In this document: positions 53,457-61,686 of the stretch, piece by piece | Layout: the number at the start of each line of letters is the position of its first letter | How positions within the stretch are numbered: position 1 is the stretch's first letter | DNA from: Verrucomicrobiota bacterium | GTDB taxonomy: Bacteria; Verrucomicrobiota; Kiritimatiellia; CAIQIC01; JAGNIJ01 | DNA length: 64,000 nucleotides | Reading direction: 5' to 3' | Assembly: GCA_022710725.1 (NCBI GenBank) | Contig: JAKLGK010000011.1 | Coordinates: forward strand, 62,001-126,000 | Made by a program: the position numbers and the translations under genes | The notes under the pieces: model-generated | What the model was told of the DNA's origin: nothing | Databases searched by the model: none | The model's input: only the letters and a program-made list of their open reading frames with translations

Positions 53457-54164
53457 GTGAAAACTGAGCGCAGACCATGCAAGGCCCAGGCCGCCCGGAT
53501 ATGGAAAGCCTGGGGCCGCGATCTCGCTGTCGTGCTCGGGATCATGATCCCCTTCCGATCTTCGGTCGCGGACTGGAATCATGTGCCCTCCGGCTCCATG
53601 AAGCCGACAATCCTGGAATGCGAGCGCATCCTGGTGAACAAGCTGGCTTATGATCTGAAGGTGCCCCTCACGACGTGGCACGTGGTGGAATGGGGACAGC
53701 CCGCACGCGGCGATATCGTCGTGTTCAATTCCCCGAGAGACGGCGCACGCCTGGTCAAGCGGGTGATCGGATTGCCGGGCGATACGGTCGAGCTTCGGAA
53801 TAACCGGTTGATCATCAACGGGGAGCCCGCTCGCTATGCTCCGCCGGATGAGCCGACTGGGCCCACGGCGCCCGACGCCGAAATGGCCGGATGCGAACTG
53901 GCCCGCGAGCGCCTGGGCGGACTCGACCATGCCGTCATGGCGATCCCCGGCACACCCGCCCTACGCTCGTTCGGACCGGTAGTCGTCCCCGCCGGCCGGT
54001 ACCTGGTGCTGGGCGACAACCGTGACAACAGCGCGGATTCCCGCTACTTCGGGTTCGTGGAGAGACGCGCCATCGTCGGGCGGGCGAGCACGGTGGTCGT
54101 GTCATTCGATCCCGACCGGCACTATCGGCCCCGCTTCGACCGGTGGTTCACCGCCTTGCACTAA
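53457..54164 (+). CDS. lepB: Signal peptidase I
   Basis: A 235-residue type I signal peptidase cleaving exported preproteins at the membrane surface. The Ser-Lys dyad is Ser47 in VPSGSMKPTI and Lys101 in RLVKRVIGLPGD. LVLGDNRDNSADSRYFGFV is the conserved box E. One N-terminal helix (DLAVVLGIMIPF) anchors it. The GTG start has AGGAGA seven bases upstream; the frame runs on further upstream but covers the lipoprotein gene. Pairing with a lipoprotein suggests a second, dedicated copy, but no other copy is visible to compare. Confidence 0.9.
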   Translation: MKTERRPCKAQAARIWKAWGRDLAVVLGIMIPFRSSVADWNHVPSGSMKPTILECERILVNKLAYDLKVPLTTWHVVEWGQPARGDIVVFNSPRDGARLVKRVIGLPGDTVELRNNRLIINGEPARYAPPDEPTGPTAPDAEMAGCELARERLGGLDHAVMAIPGTPALRSFGPVVVPAGRYLVLGDNRDNSADSRYFGFVERRAIVGRASTVVVSFDPDRHYRPRFDRWFTALH

Positions 54165-54243
54165 TCTCCGCGCGCGGCGGAGAGAGTAAAAGAAGGATTG
54201 AGAGTCGGGCCGGCACCCGTCAATATCCCGGCAGACTTGAAGA

Positions 54244-54909
54244 ATGAGCGGGCCCGAATTCAAGACCCTCGAAGAAATGGCACAGGCCACCGCGGCCCGC
54301 CTGTCGCAGGCGGCCTCTCATGCGGCGTTCCACCTTTTCCAGGACAAGCGCTTCCGGGAACTCGCGGAGTTCGGGACGATTTCGCAGGAGGAGCAGGACC
54401 GCATCTTCAACGAGCTGGTGCTGGCCTTCCTCGTGATGATCATGCTCGTGCTCGAGGCGCCCGACCTGCGGCTGCCCGACGACATCCGCGACCACCTGGA
54501 TGGAATCAAGGATCGCCTGCCCCGCGCCTACCTCGACCAGTTAAAAGAAATGGGCGTCGAGGAGCGGTTCATCGCGGACTGGGACAAGCTCATCGCCCTG
54601 CGCTACGAGGAGTACGCGCGGGACCGGCACGACGTCCGCGCCGCGGCCATGCAAATCGAGTCCACGGGAAAGGACTTGAGCGAGCACGACCTCGCCCGGA
54701 TACAGCTTCTCGTGCCGGTCCAATCTGCGGCCATCGGGAGCCACCACCACGTCTGCCGCGGGAAAACCGACGGGCGCGACGAGTTGTTCAAGACCATGCT
54801 GCGGGCCCTATCGCACTTCTACGTGGAGTTGCGCACGGCGCTGGAAATCGGCAAGATCGGTCCGCTGGCTCGCGCGCGGAGAAAGCTGGCCCGGTTTTTC
54901 CGCGCATGA
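54244..54909 (+). CDS. Helical protein of unknown function
   Basis: A 221-residue, mostly alpha-helical protein. It is rich in charged residues with one hydrophobic stretch (LVLAFLVMIMLVLEAP, about 59-74), too acidic around it for a certain membrane helix. The end is basic (LARARRKLARFFRA). It ends eight bases before the gene for the double-cubane-cluster protein. No family is recognised. Confidence 0.55.
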   Translation: MSGPEFKTLEEMAQATAARLSQAASHAAFHLFQDKRFRELAEFGTISQEEQDRIFNELVLAFLVMIMLVLEAPDLRLPDDIRDHLDGIKDRLPRAYLDQLKEMGVEERFIADWDKLIALRYEEYARDRHDVRAAAMQIESTGKDLSEHDLARIQLLVPVQSAAIGSHHHVCRGKTDGRDELFKTMLRALSHFYVELRTALEIGKIGPLARARRKLARFFRA

Positions 54910-54916
54910 ATCGCCA

Positions 54917-56077
54917 ATGGACGCCCATGCCATGAGTGATAGCCTTCCTTCCTCGGTCCGCTGGTTCAAGGAAATGGTCCCGCACAACCTCGCCTACGCC
55001 AAGGAGCAGAAGGCCGCCGGACGAAAACTCGTGGGCATCGCCTGCGAGTACGCTCCGCGCGAACTGATCCTGGCCGCGGACGCCATGCCGGTCTGCCTGT
55101 GCGGCGGCTTCGAGGAGATGATCGCGCCCGCCGAGAAGATCCTGCCCGCGAACCTCTGCCCGCTCGTGAAATCCACGTTCGGCTTCCACCTGGAAAAAGC
55201 AAATCCGTTCCTGGAAATGGCCGACCTCATCGTCGCGGAGACCACCTGCGACGGGAAGAAGAAGATGTTCGAGCTCATGGCGGGGACGCGGCCGCTCCAC
55301 CTGCTCGAACTGCCGCAGAAACCGGACGAGCCCGATGCGCTGGGCCGCTGGATGGCGGAATACATCAAGTTGCGACGGGTGCTGGAGCATCGTTTCGGGG
55401 TCCGCATCACCGACGAACGGCTGCGCGAGGAGACGCGCCGGATGAACCGCGAGCGGAAACTGAAGCGCGATCTCGCCGCCCTGATGAAGGCCGACGAACC
55501 TCCGCTGACCGGACGCGAATTGCTGGACATGAAGAGCCTGATCGCCTGCATCCCGGCCGACCTGGACCAGTACGAGCAGGCCCTGACGGAACTGCCGGGC
55601 CGGAAACTCGACCCACCGGCCGGCGGCCGCCTCCGTGTGCTGCTGACCGGCGTGCCCCTGCCGCACGGCGCGGAACGGGTGATGGACGTGATCGAGGGAC
55701 ATGGCGGCCTGGTCGTCTGCCAGGAGAACTGCACCGGGCTCAAGCCGATTCTCGACGATGTCGACGCGGATGCGCCGGATATCCTGCGCGCCCTGGCGGA
55801 GAAGTACCTGCGCCTCCCCTGCTCCATCATGACGCCGAACGCGCGCCGCCTGGATTCGCTGCGCCGGCTCGCGGCCGAGTACCGGGCGGAATGCGTGGTC
55901 GAACTGGTCTGGCAGGCCTGCCTGACCTACGACGTCGAGGCGCACCGTGTTCGACGGCTCGCGACCGAGGAACTGGGGCTTCCATACCTGCGCATCGAGA
56001 CCGACTACTCTCCGTCCGACTCCGCCCGGATCGCCGTACGGATCCAAGCGCTCTTCGAAACAGCCCGGCGCGCATGA
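54917..56077 (+). CDS. Double-cubane-cluster / 2-hydroxyacyl-CoA dehydratase-like reductase component
   Basis: A 386-residue (380 from the internal Met at 54935) protein of the 2-hydroxyglutaryl-CoA dehydratase D-component family. Conserved cysteines sit in VGIACEYAPRE, VCLCGGFEE, LPANLCPLVK, ETTCDGKKKMFE and VCQENCTGLK, placed as in the iron-sulfur-binding family. With one large subunit and an adjacent activase, it resembles the double-cubane-cluster proteins, which perform ATP-driven low-potential reductions of small molecules. The true substrate is unknown. The activase gene overlaps its stop by four bases. Confidence 0.82.
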   Translation: MDAHAMSDSLPSSVRWFKEMVPHNLAYAKEQKAAGRKLVGIACEYAPRELILAADAMPVCLCGGFEEMIAPAEKILPANLCPLVKSTFGFHLEKANPFLEMADLIVAETTCDGKKKMFELMAGTRPLHLLELPQKPDEPDALGRWMAEYIKLRRVLEHRFGVRITDERLREETRRMNRERKLKRDLAALMKADEPPLTGRELLDMKSLIACIPADLDQYEQALTELPGRKLDPPAGGRLRVLLTGVPLPHGAERVMDVIEGHGGLVVCQENCTGLKPILDDVDADAPDILRALAEKYLRLPCSIMTPNARRLDSLRRLAAEYRAECVVELVWQACLTYDVEAHRVRRLATEELGLPYLRIETDYSPSDSARIAVRIQALFETARRA

Positions 56078-56904
56078 TCACGGCCGGGATAGACGCGGGT
56101 TCGCGGATGATCAAGGTGGTCCTGTGGGACGCCGGGAGGGGCGCCATCCACGCCTCCGCGCAGGTCGAGCAGGGCGTGCAACAGGCGCAGCGGGCGCGCG
56201 ACGCGTTCGACGAGGCCCTGCGCCGGGCGGACCTGGCCCCCGGCGACATCGCGCGCACCGTCGCCACGGGCTACGGACGCAACGCCATCGAGTGGGCCGA
56301 CACGACCCTGACGGAGATCACGTGCCACGCCCGCGGCGTGCGGCGCCAGACACCCGAGGCGCGGACGGTGATCGATATCGGCGGACAGGACAGCAAGCTG
56401 ATCCGGCTCGACGCCGACGGGCGGGTCCGGGACTTCATGATGAACGACCGGTGCGCCGCGGGAACGGGCCGCTTCCTGGAGATCGTCGCGCAGCGGCTGG
56501 AGCTGCCGCTCAATGAACTCGGCGCCGCGGCCGGCCGGGCGCAGCGGCCCTCCGTCATCAGCAGCATGTGCGTGGTCTTCGCCGAGACGGAGATCGTCGG
56601 GTTGCTCTCCGCGGGCGAGCGGCCGGAAGACATTGTCGCGGGTGTCCAGGCCGCGATGGCCTCGCGGGTCGCCTCGATGGCGGGCCACCGGCTGGACGAA
56701 CCGGCGGTCTTCACGGGCGGGGTGGCGCTGATCCCCGGCATGGACCGGGCGCTGGCGGACGCCCTGGGCCGTTCGGTCCGGGTCGCCCCCGATCCGCGCC
56801 TGACCGGCGCCCTTGGCGCGGCGCTGCTGGCCGCGGAGGAGTGGAGCCGTTGTTTACCGCAGAGGACGCAGAGGGACACAGAGGGAATGCCTTCTATTCC
56901 CTGA
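56074..56904 (+). CDS. ATP-dependent activase of the dehydratase/double-cubane protein
   Basis: A 276-residue ASKHA-fold ATPase (BadF/HgdC family): GIDAGSRMIKVVLWD, VIDIGGQDSKLIRLD, NDRCAAGTGRFLEI and SSMCVVFAETEIVGLLSAG, where the two cysteines should hold a 4Fe-4S cluster between two monomers. It would inject electrons into the protein at 54917 on ATP hydrolysis. The family ends soon after GALGAALLAAE; the last 17 residues (CLPQRTQRDTEGMPSIP) are encoded by an intergenic-type repeat that begins inside the gene. Confidence 0.9.
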   Translation: MITAGIDAGSRMIKVVLWDAGRGAIHASAQVEQGVQQAQRARDAFDEALRRADLAPGDIARTVATGYGRNAIEWADTTLTEITCHARGVRRQTPEARTVIDIGGQDSKLIRLDADGRVRDFMMNDRCAAGTGRFLEIVAQRLELPLNELGAAAGRAQRPSVISSMCVVFAETEIVGLLSAGERPEDIVAGVQAAMASRVASMAGHRLDEPAVFTGGVALIPGMDRALADALGRSVRVAPDPRLTGALGAALLAAEEWSRCLPQRTQRDTEGMPSIP

Positions 56905-56932
56905 TTCTCCGCGGCCTTCGTGCCCTCGGCGG
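56856..56932. repeat. ACCGCAGAGG-type imperfect hairpin repeat
   Basis: Purine-rich GCAGAGG/ACACAGAGGG units on the left, pyrimidine-rich CTCCGCGGCC/TTCGTGCCCTC on the right. Inner stem GGGAAT/ATTCCC (56883-56888 with 56896-56901) and outer ACCGC/GCGGT (56856-56860 with 56928-56932). It covers the end of the activase gene. Confidence 0.65.
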
Positions 56933-56991
56933 TTCAACCCCTTTCTTGCCTGGCCGGATTCTCCTGATAAAGTGCCCACGGAGACAGGATC

Positions 56992-57408
56992 ATGCCCACG
57001 GTTACCCGGTTCAGCGTGTCGTTGAGCAACGAGTTGCTGGAGCAGTTCGACGCCCAGATCAAGCGCGAGGGGTGCCCCACCCGCTCCAAGGCCGTCGGCG
57101 ACCTGATCCGGAAGAGCCTGGTCGAGATAGAGTGGCACGAGGGCGGCGAGGTCGCGGGGGCGATCGTCCTGGTCTACGACCACCACAAGCCGGACCTTGT
57201 CCGGAAGCTCACCGGCGCCCAGCACGACTGCCATGACGCGATCATTTCGACCCAGCACATCCACCTCGACCACGACAACTGCCTGGAGATCGTCGCCGTC
57301 CGGGGCAAGCCCCGAATGATCTCGGCCATCGTGCAACGGCTCAAGGCGGTCAAGGGTCTCAAGCACGTCTCCCTCGCCGCCGGCACCACCGGCCGGCGGC
57401 TGGCCTGA
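56992..57408 (+). CDS. nikR: Nickel-responsive regulator NikR
   Basis: A 138-residue ribbon-helix-helix repressor. The N-terminal DNA-binding part (VTRFSVSLSNELLEQFD) is joined to an ACT-like nickel domain. The nickel ligands are His78, His89, His91 and Cys97 in the QHDCHD and STQHIHLDHDNCLEIV stretches, spaced as in E. coli NikR. It should control the outer-membrane and NikMNQO genes that follow. Confidence 0.93.
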   Translation: MPTVTRFSVSLSNELLEQFDAQIKREGCPTRSKAVGDLIRKSLVEIEWHEGGEVAGAIVLVYDHHKPDLVRKLTGAQHDCHDAIISTQHIHLDHDNCLEIVAVRGKPRMISAIVQRLKAVKGLKHVSLAAGTTGRRLA

Positions 57409-57456
57409 CGGCCGCGCCGCTCCTTCCCCTTTTTTCTCTTGCGCTCGCCCGCAGTT

Positions 57457-57483
57457 GTGTTACGTTTTTTGCATTCGTATTAA
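57457..57483. promoter_or_regulatory. Possible NikR operator
   Basis: GTGTTAC (57457-57463), 13 bases, GTATTAA (57477-57483). The first half and spacing equal the GTGTTAC-N13-GTAACAC motif reported for NikR in deltaproteobacteria; the second half agrees at four of seven bases. It lies just upstream of the outer-membrane protein gene. Confidence 0.4.
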
Positions 57484-57524
57484 CTCGCCGGGCGTGGTCC
57501 GGCGCAACCCTGAAGGAAAACCAC

Positions 57525-58259
57525 ATGACGACTCGCCTGCTGGTTGTACCCGCTGTCGCCTTCCTTTTTGTCGCGCCGGCCCTGGCCGGAAGGCCCCTGT
57601 CCGTCGACGACGCGGATCCCGTGGCCCCCGGCCTCATCGAGGCCGAGGCGGGCGCCGGCTACACCAAGGAAGGCGGCATCAAGGCCTGGGACATGCCGGT
57701 CGGCCTGACCTACGGCGTCCTGGAGGGCCTGGAAGCCGGGATCGGATTCGGGGGCCAGTACGTCGAGGCGGGCGGCGAGGACGAATCCGGCATCCGCGAC
57801 ACGGCGATCGGCGCGAAGTGGCAGTTCCTGCCCTCGTGCCCCCTCGGTGCGCGCCACGCGCTCGCGCCGTCGGTGAAGCTCCCCACGGCCGACGAGGACA
57901 AGGGCCTCGGCAGCGGCGAAACGGATTTCGACCTGACCTGGATCATCTCGCGGACGCTCGGGGAGAAGGCCGGCGCGCACGTCAATCTGGGGTACGCCTG
58001 GATCGGCGGCCCGGAAGACGACGTGCTCCATTACGGCTTCGCGCTGGATTACCAGGCGACCGAGACCATGCAGGCCGTCGGCGAGGTCTTCGCGGAAAGG
58101 GAAACGTCGGGCGGCGCAGATACCGTGGGCCAGTTCAACCTCGGGCTGCGCTACAGCGCCACGGACGCGCTGGCCCTGGACCTGGCCGCCGGCTCGCGGA
58201 TCGGCGACGACGGGCCGGATTTCACCGTCACGGCGGGCCTGACCTGGGTGTTGGAATGA
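57525..58259 (+). CDS. Putative outer-membrane protein of the nickel uptake locus
   Basis: A 244-residue exported beta-strand-rich protein: signal peptide (LLVVPAVAFLFVAPALA), then repeated amphipathic strands ending LTWVLE. It shares the block LPTADEDKGLGSGETDFD with the protein at 9104, so both belong to one Phenol_MetA_deg-like barrel family. Between nikR and the nickel ECF transporter, it probably admits nickel across the outer membrane. GAAGGAAA is the ribosome-binding site. Confidence 0.65.
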   Translation: MTTRLLVVPAVAFLFVAPALAGRPLSVDDADPVAPGLIEAEAGAGYTKEGGIKAWDMPVGLTYGVLEGLEAGIGFGGQYVEAGGEDESGIRDTAIGAKWQFLPSCPLGARHALAPSVKLPTADEDKGLGSGETDFDLTWIISRTLGEKAGAHVNLGYAWIGGPEDDVLHYGFALDYQATETMQAVGEVFAERETSGGADTVGQFNLGLRYSATDALALDLAAGSRIGDDGPDFTVTAGLTWVLE

Positions 58260-58263
58260 TGGA

Positions 58264-58321
58264 CCGGAGGGCGCCGCGTTGTCGGCGCCCTATCAAGCGG
58301 CGATGACACGCCGCCCTCCGG
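58264..58321. repeat. Two-hairpin repeat upstream of nikMN
   Basis: Outer stem CCGGAGGGCG/CGCCCTCCGG (58264-58273 with 58312-58321). Competing inner hairpins are AGGGCGCC/GGCGCCCT (58268-58275 with 58284-58291) and GCGGCG/CGCCGC (58297-58302 with 58309-58314). The mutually exclusive folds invite a regulatory reading, but the architecture equals the dispersed elements at 14957 and 17530. Confidence 0.65.
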
Positions 58322-58351
58322 AAGAGCAATACGCGAAAGGAAGATAAAGAC

Positions 58352-59371
58352 ATGCACATGGCCGATGCGTTGATTTCCCCCGCCGTGGGCGGGACGATGT
58401 GGGCCGCAAGCGCCGGGCTGCTGGCCTGGTGCGCGCGCAAGATCCGGCAGACGCTGGACCACCGGCTGGTCCCGATGATGGGCGTGCTGGGCGCGTTCAT
58501 TTTCGCCTCGCAGATGATCAACTTTTCGATCCCGGGCACGGGTTCGAGCGGCCACCTCGGCGGCGGGCTGATCCTGGCGATCCTGCTCGGCCCGCACGCG
58601 GCGTTCCTCGTCATCGCGTCCGTACTGACCGTGCAGGCGCTGTTCTTCGCGGACGGCGGCCTGCTGGCGCTGGGCTGCAACATCTGGAACCTGGGCTTCT
58701 ACCCGGCCTTCATCGCTTTTCCGTTCATTTATAAGCCGCTGGCCGGCGCCAACCGCGCGACGCCGCGCGCCTGGGCGGCCGCAATCCTGGCCGCCGTGAT
58801 CGGGCTGCAGCTCGGCGCGTTCAGCGTGGTGCTGGAAACAACCGCCTCGGGCATCTCTGAGCTGCCGTTCGGCTCGTTCGTGCTGCTGATGTCGCCCGTC
58901 CACCTTGCCATCGGGATTGTGGAGGGATTGGCGACGGCGACGGTGGTCGCTTTCGTCGCCCGGGCGCGGCCGGAGGCCGTCCCGTCGCCGGCCGGCTCGG
59001 CCAGCCTCAAACCCGCCTTGATCGGGTTGGGCATCGCCGCGTTGATCGTGGGCGGCGCCGTTAGCTGGTTCGCCTCCGCGCACCCGGACGGCCTGGAATG
59101 GTCCATCGCGAAGGTCAGCGGCCGCGAAGAGGTCGGCGGCGGCGCGGCCCTGCATGAAAAACTGGCCCGGGTCCAGGAGAAAACGGCCTTCCTGCCCGAT
59201 TACGGTTTCCAGCCCGCGGAGGAACCGGCCGCGGAAGGCGAGCCGGGCCCTGAACCCTGGCCCGCGGTCAGCGCCGGGACAACGGTTTCGGGCGTCGTGG
59301 GCGGTCTGCTCGTGCTGCTCGTGGCCGGCGCGGCGGGGCTTGCGCTGCGCCCGCGGCGCGTGGCATCCTGA
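58352..59371 (+). CDS. Nickel/cobalt ECF transporter substrate-binding component, NikM-NikN fusion
   Basis: A 339-residue membrane protein. The N-terminus MHMADALISPAVGG carries the metal-binding Met-His-Met start of CbiM/NikM, and about seven helices follow. The C-terminal part has the PDGLEW motif (HPDGLEWSIAKVSG) and a last helix (GGLLVLLVAGAAGLAL), the mark of the CbiN/NikN component fused in one chain. With the T and A components downstream it forms a complete energy-coupling-factor transporter. NikR and the outer-membrane protein next to it point to nickel. Confidence 0.92.
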   Translation: MHMADALISPAVGGTMWAASAGLLAWCARKIRQTLDHRLVPMMGVLGAFIFASQMINFSIPGTGSSGHLGGGLILAILLGPHAAFLVIASVLTVQALFFADGGLLALGCNIWNLGFYPAFIAFPFIYKPLAGANRATPRAWAAAILAAVIGLQLGAFSVVLETTASGISELPFGSFVLLMSPVHLAIGIVEGLATATVVAFVARARPEAVPSPAGSASLKPALIGLGIAALIVGGAVSWFASAHPDGLEWSIAKVSGREEVGGGAALHEKLARVQEKTAFLPDYGFQPAEEPAAEGEPGPEPWPAVSAGTTVSGVVGGLLVLLVAGAAGLALRPRRVAS

Positions 59372-59379
59372 ATTATCTT

Positions 59380-60186
59380 ATGGCCATGGCACACGGCGGG
59401 ACGGTCCAGCGCATGGATGAACTGGCCGCCTTGGAGTCGCCCGCGCATCGCCTGGATGCGCGCGCGAAAGCCGTGGTCACGTTTGCGTTCCTTGTCGCCG
59501 TGATGTCGTTTCCCCGGCACGAGGTCGTCGCTCTGGCCCCCTACGTCCTCTACCCGGTCGCGCTGCTGTCGCTCGGGGGGATCCCCGCGCGCTGGATCCT
59601 GAAGAAGCTCCTGGTCGCCGCGCCGTTCGCGCTGTTCATCGGCCTGTTCAACCCCCTGCTCGACCGGCAGCCGGTGGCGCTGCCCGGCGGGCTCTTCGTG
59701 GCCGCCGGCTGGCTGTCCTTCGCCTCCATTCTCGCGCGCTTCGCGTTGACGGTCAGCGCGGCGCTGGCGCTCGTGGCCTGCACGGGCATGGACCGGCTTT
59801 GCGCGGGCCTGGAGCGGCTGGGCCTGCCGCGTGCCTTCGCCGTCCAGCTGCTGTTCCTCCACCGGTATCTTTTCGTCATTTCGGACGAGGCTCGGCGGAT
59901 GCGGTACGGGCTGGCGCTGCGGACCGCCGACGGCCGGGCCCCATCCCTGCGCGTCTACGGCTCGCTGCTCGGCCACCTGCTCCTGCGGTCCATGGACCGG
60001 GCGCAGCGGATCTACGGCGCCATGCTCGCGCGCGGCTTCGACGGGGAGATCCGCATCCTGGGAACAGCGCGCTGGACGGCGCGCGACGCGCTCTTCACCA
60101 CGGGCTGGCTCGCCTTCTTCGCCGCCGCCCGATTCTGGAACCTGCCTGAGTTCGCGGGCCGCCTGCTGACCGGAGAGCTACGATGA
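59380..60186 (+). CDS. Nickel/cobalt ECF transporter transmembrane component (NikQ/CbiQ)
   Basis: A 268-residue membrane T component with about five helices and the arginine-rich coupling segments (LRTADGRAPSLRVYGSLLGH, DRAQRIYGAMLARGFDG) that contact the ATPase. It starts eight bases after the nikMN stop and its own stop overlaps the ATPase start. The ATG at 59386 would be an equally possible start. Confidence 0.9.
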   Translation: MAMAHGGTVQRMDELAALESPAHRLDARAKAVVTFAFLVAVMSFPRHEVVALAPYVLYPVALLSLGGIPARWILKKLLVAAPFALFIGLFNPLLDRQPVALPGGLFVAAGWLSFASILARFALTVSAALALVACTGMDRLCAGLERLGLPRAFAVQLLFLHRYLFVISDEARRMRYGLALRTADGRAPSLRVYGSLLGHLLLRSMDRAQRIYGAMLARGFDGEIRILGTARWTARDALFTTGWLAFFAAARFWNLPEFAGRLLTGELR

Positions 60187-60926
60187 GCCATCACATCGTC
60201 GAGGCGCGGGACGTCCACTACACCTATCCCGGCGGGCACGAGGCCTTGCGGGGCGTATCGTTCCGGATCACGCATGGCGAGGCCGTGGCCGTTGTGGGCC
60301 CCAACGGCGCGGGAAAATCCACGCTGCTGCAGCACCTCAACGGCACGCTGCTGCCCGCGCGCGGAGAGGTCCGGATCGGGGACGACCCGGTCACGCGGGA
60401 TACCGCGCCCCGGATTCGCCGCGCGGTGGGCATGGTCTTCCAGGACCCGGACGACCAGCTGTTCATGCCGACCGTGCTCGAGGACGTTGCGTTCGGCCCG
60501 CTGAACCACGGGCTCGCGCCGGAAGCCGCCGCGGAGCGGGCCCGCGCGGCCCTGGAGCGGGTGGGCATGAGCCACGCGGCCGACCAGCCGCCCTACCGCC
60601 TGTCAGCCGGGGAGAAGCGGGCGGTCTCCATCGCGGGCGTGCTGGCCCTGTCGCCGGACGTGCTGGTGATGGACGAACCGTCGTCCAACCTCGATCCGCG
60701 CGGACGGCGCCGGCTCATGGAGCTGCTGAAATCCTTCGAGCACACGAAGATCATCGCCACGCACGACCTCGAACTCGTCGTCGAGGTCTGTTCCCGCGTC
60801 ATCCTGTTGGACGGCGGGCTCGTGAAAGCCGAAGGGCCCGTCGTCCAGGTTCTGAACGACGAGCCCCTCATGCTGGCCCACGGCCTTGAGCGGCCGCACA
60901 GCCTGCGGCACCGGCACCCGCATTGA
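60183..60926 (+). CDS. Nickel/cobalt ECF transporter ATPase (NikO/CbiO)
   Basis: A 247-residue ABC ATPase. Walker A is GPNGAGKST (about residues 39-47), the Q-loop VFQDPDDQLF is of ECF type, the signature is LSAGEKRAVSIAG and Walker B is VLVMDEPSSNLDP; the H-loop is ATHDLELV. The start overlaps the T-component stop (ATGA). It completes the nickel import set. Confidence 0.93.
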   Translation: MSHHIVEARDVHYTYPGGHEALRGVSFRITHGEAVAVVGPNGAGKSTLLQHLNGTLLPARGEVRIGDDPVTRDTAPRIRRAVGMVFQDPDDQLFMPTVLEDVAFGPLNHGLAPEAAAERARAALERVGMSHAADQPPYRLSAGEKRAVSIAGVLALSPDVLVMDEPSSNLDPRGRRRLMELLKSFEHTKIIATHDLELVVEVCSRVILLDGGLVKAEGPVVQVLNDEPLMLAHGLERPHSLRHRHPH

Positions 60927-60990
60927 ATCCGCCTCCGCGCAAGGCTACGGCGGACAAGCCGGGCCCGCGGGCCACACCACGCCGATTATT

Positions 60991-61668
60991 TTACTTCGGG
61001 CACTTTTTCAGGCACATGAACCAATCCAGGCATTTCACGTCCGGATCGGCCTTCTCCACGCGATCCTTGGCCACGCCGCAGGAGCCCGGCGGCGGCACGA
61101 TGACGTCGTCACCCGGCTTCCAGTTCGCCGGCGTGGCGATGCCGTGCTGGTCCGAGGTCTGCATCGCGATCAGCAGGCGCATGACCTCGTCCATGTTCCG
61201 GCCGTTCGAGAGCGGGTAGTAGAGGATCGCCCGCACGATGCCCTTGGGATCGATGAGGAACACCGCGCGGACGGCCTGCGTGGTGCTCGCGCCCGGCTGC
61301 AGCATGCCGAAGGCCTTCGAGACCTCCATCTTCAGGTCCTCGATCACCGGGAAAGTGACCTCGACGCCTTTCATATCCTTGTACTGGATCTTCTCCTTGA
61401 TCGTCCGCAGCCACGCGATGTGGGCGTAGATGCTGTCGATGGACAGGCCCAGCAGCTTGCAGTTGCGTTTCTCGAACTCCGCCTGCATGGAGGCGAACGT
61501 CATGAACTCCGTCGTGCACACCGGCGTGAAATCCGCCGGGTGCGAGAAGAACACGACCCACTTGCCCTCGTAACACTTGGGGAAATCGATCTCCCCCTGC
61601 GTCGTCCTGGCCTTGAACGACGGCGCTTTTTCCCCGATCAGGGGCAGACTCCTCGGTTGCTCGCACAT
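60991..61668 (-). CDS. Peroxiredoxin, Prx6/AhpC type
   Basis: A 225-residue thiol peroxidase. The peroxidatic Cys51 lies in HPADFTPVCTTEF; GLSIDSIYAHIAWLR and FLIDPKGIVRAILYYPLSNG are typical of the Prx6 subfamily. Extra cysteines near the C-terminus (GSCGVAKD, KCLDWFMCLKKCPK) could serve as resolving residues or metal ligands. AGGAG supports the start at 61668. It lies 18 bases downstream of the ferritin-like gene and is probably co-transcribed with it. Confidence 0.92.
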   Translation of the reverse strand: MCEQPRSLPLIGEKAPSFKARTTQGEIDFPKCYEGKWVVFFSHPADFTPVCTTEFMTFASMQAEFEKRNCKLLGLSIDSIYAHIAWLRTIKEKIQYKDMKGVEVTFPVIEDLKMEVSKAFGMLQPGASTTQAVRAVFLIDPKGIVRAILYYPLSNGRNMDEVMRLLIAMQTSDQHGIATPANWKPGDDVIVPPPGSCGVAKDRVEKADPDVKCLDWFMCLKKCPK

Positions 61669-61686
61669 AGGCACTCTCCTCCGTGG

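Noticed and set aside
58260..58351. Metal riboswitch upstream of nikMN
   Set aside because: Alternative folds are present, but no NiCo or cobalamin riboswitch core sequence is seen, and the element matches the dispersed two-hairpin repeats elsewhere in the window.
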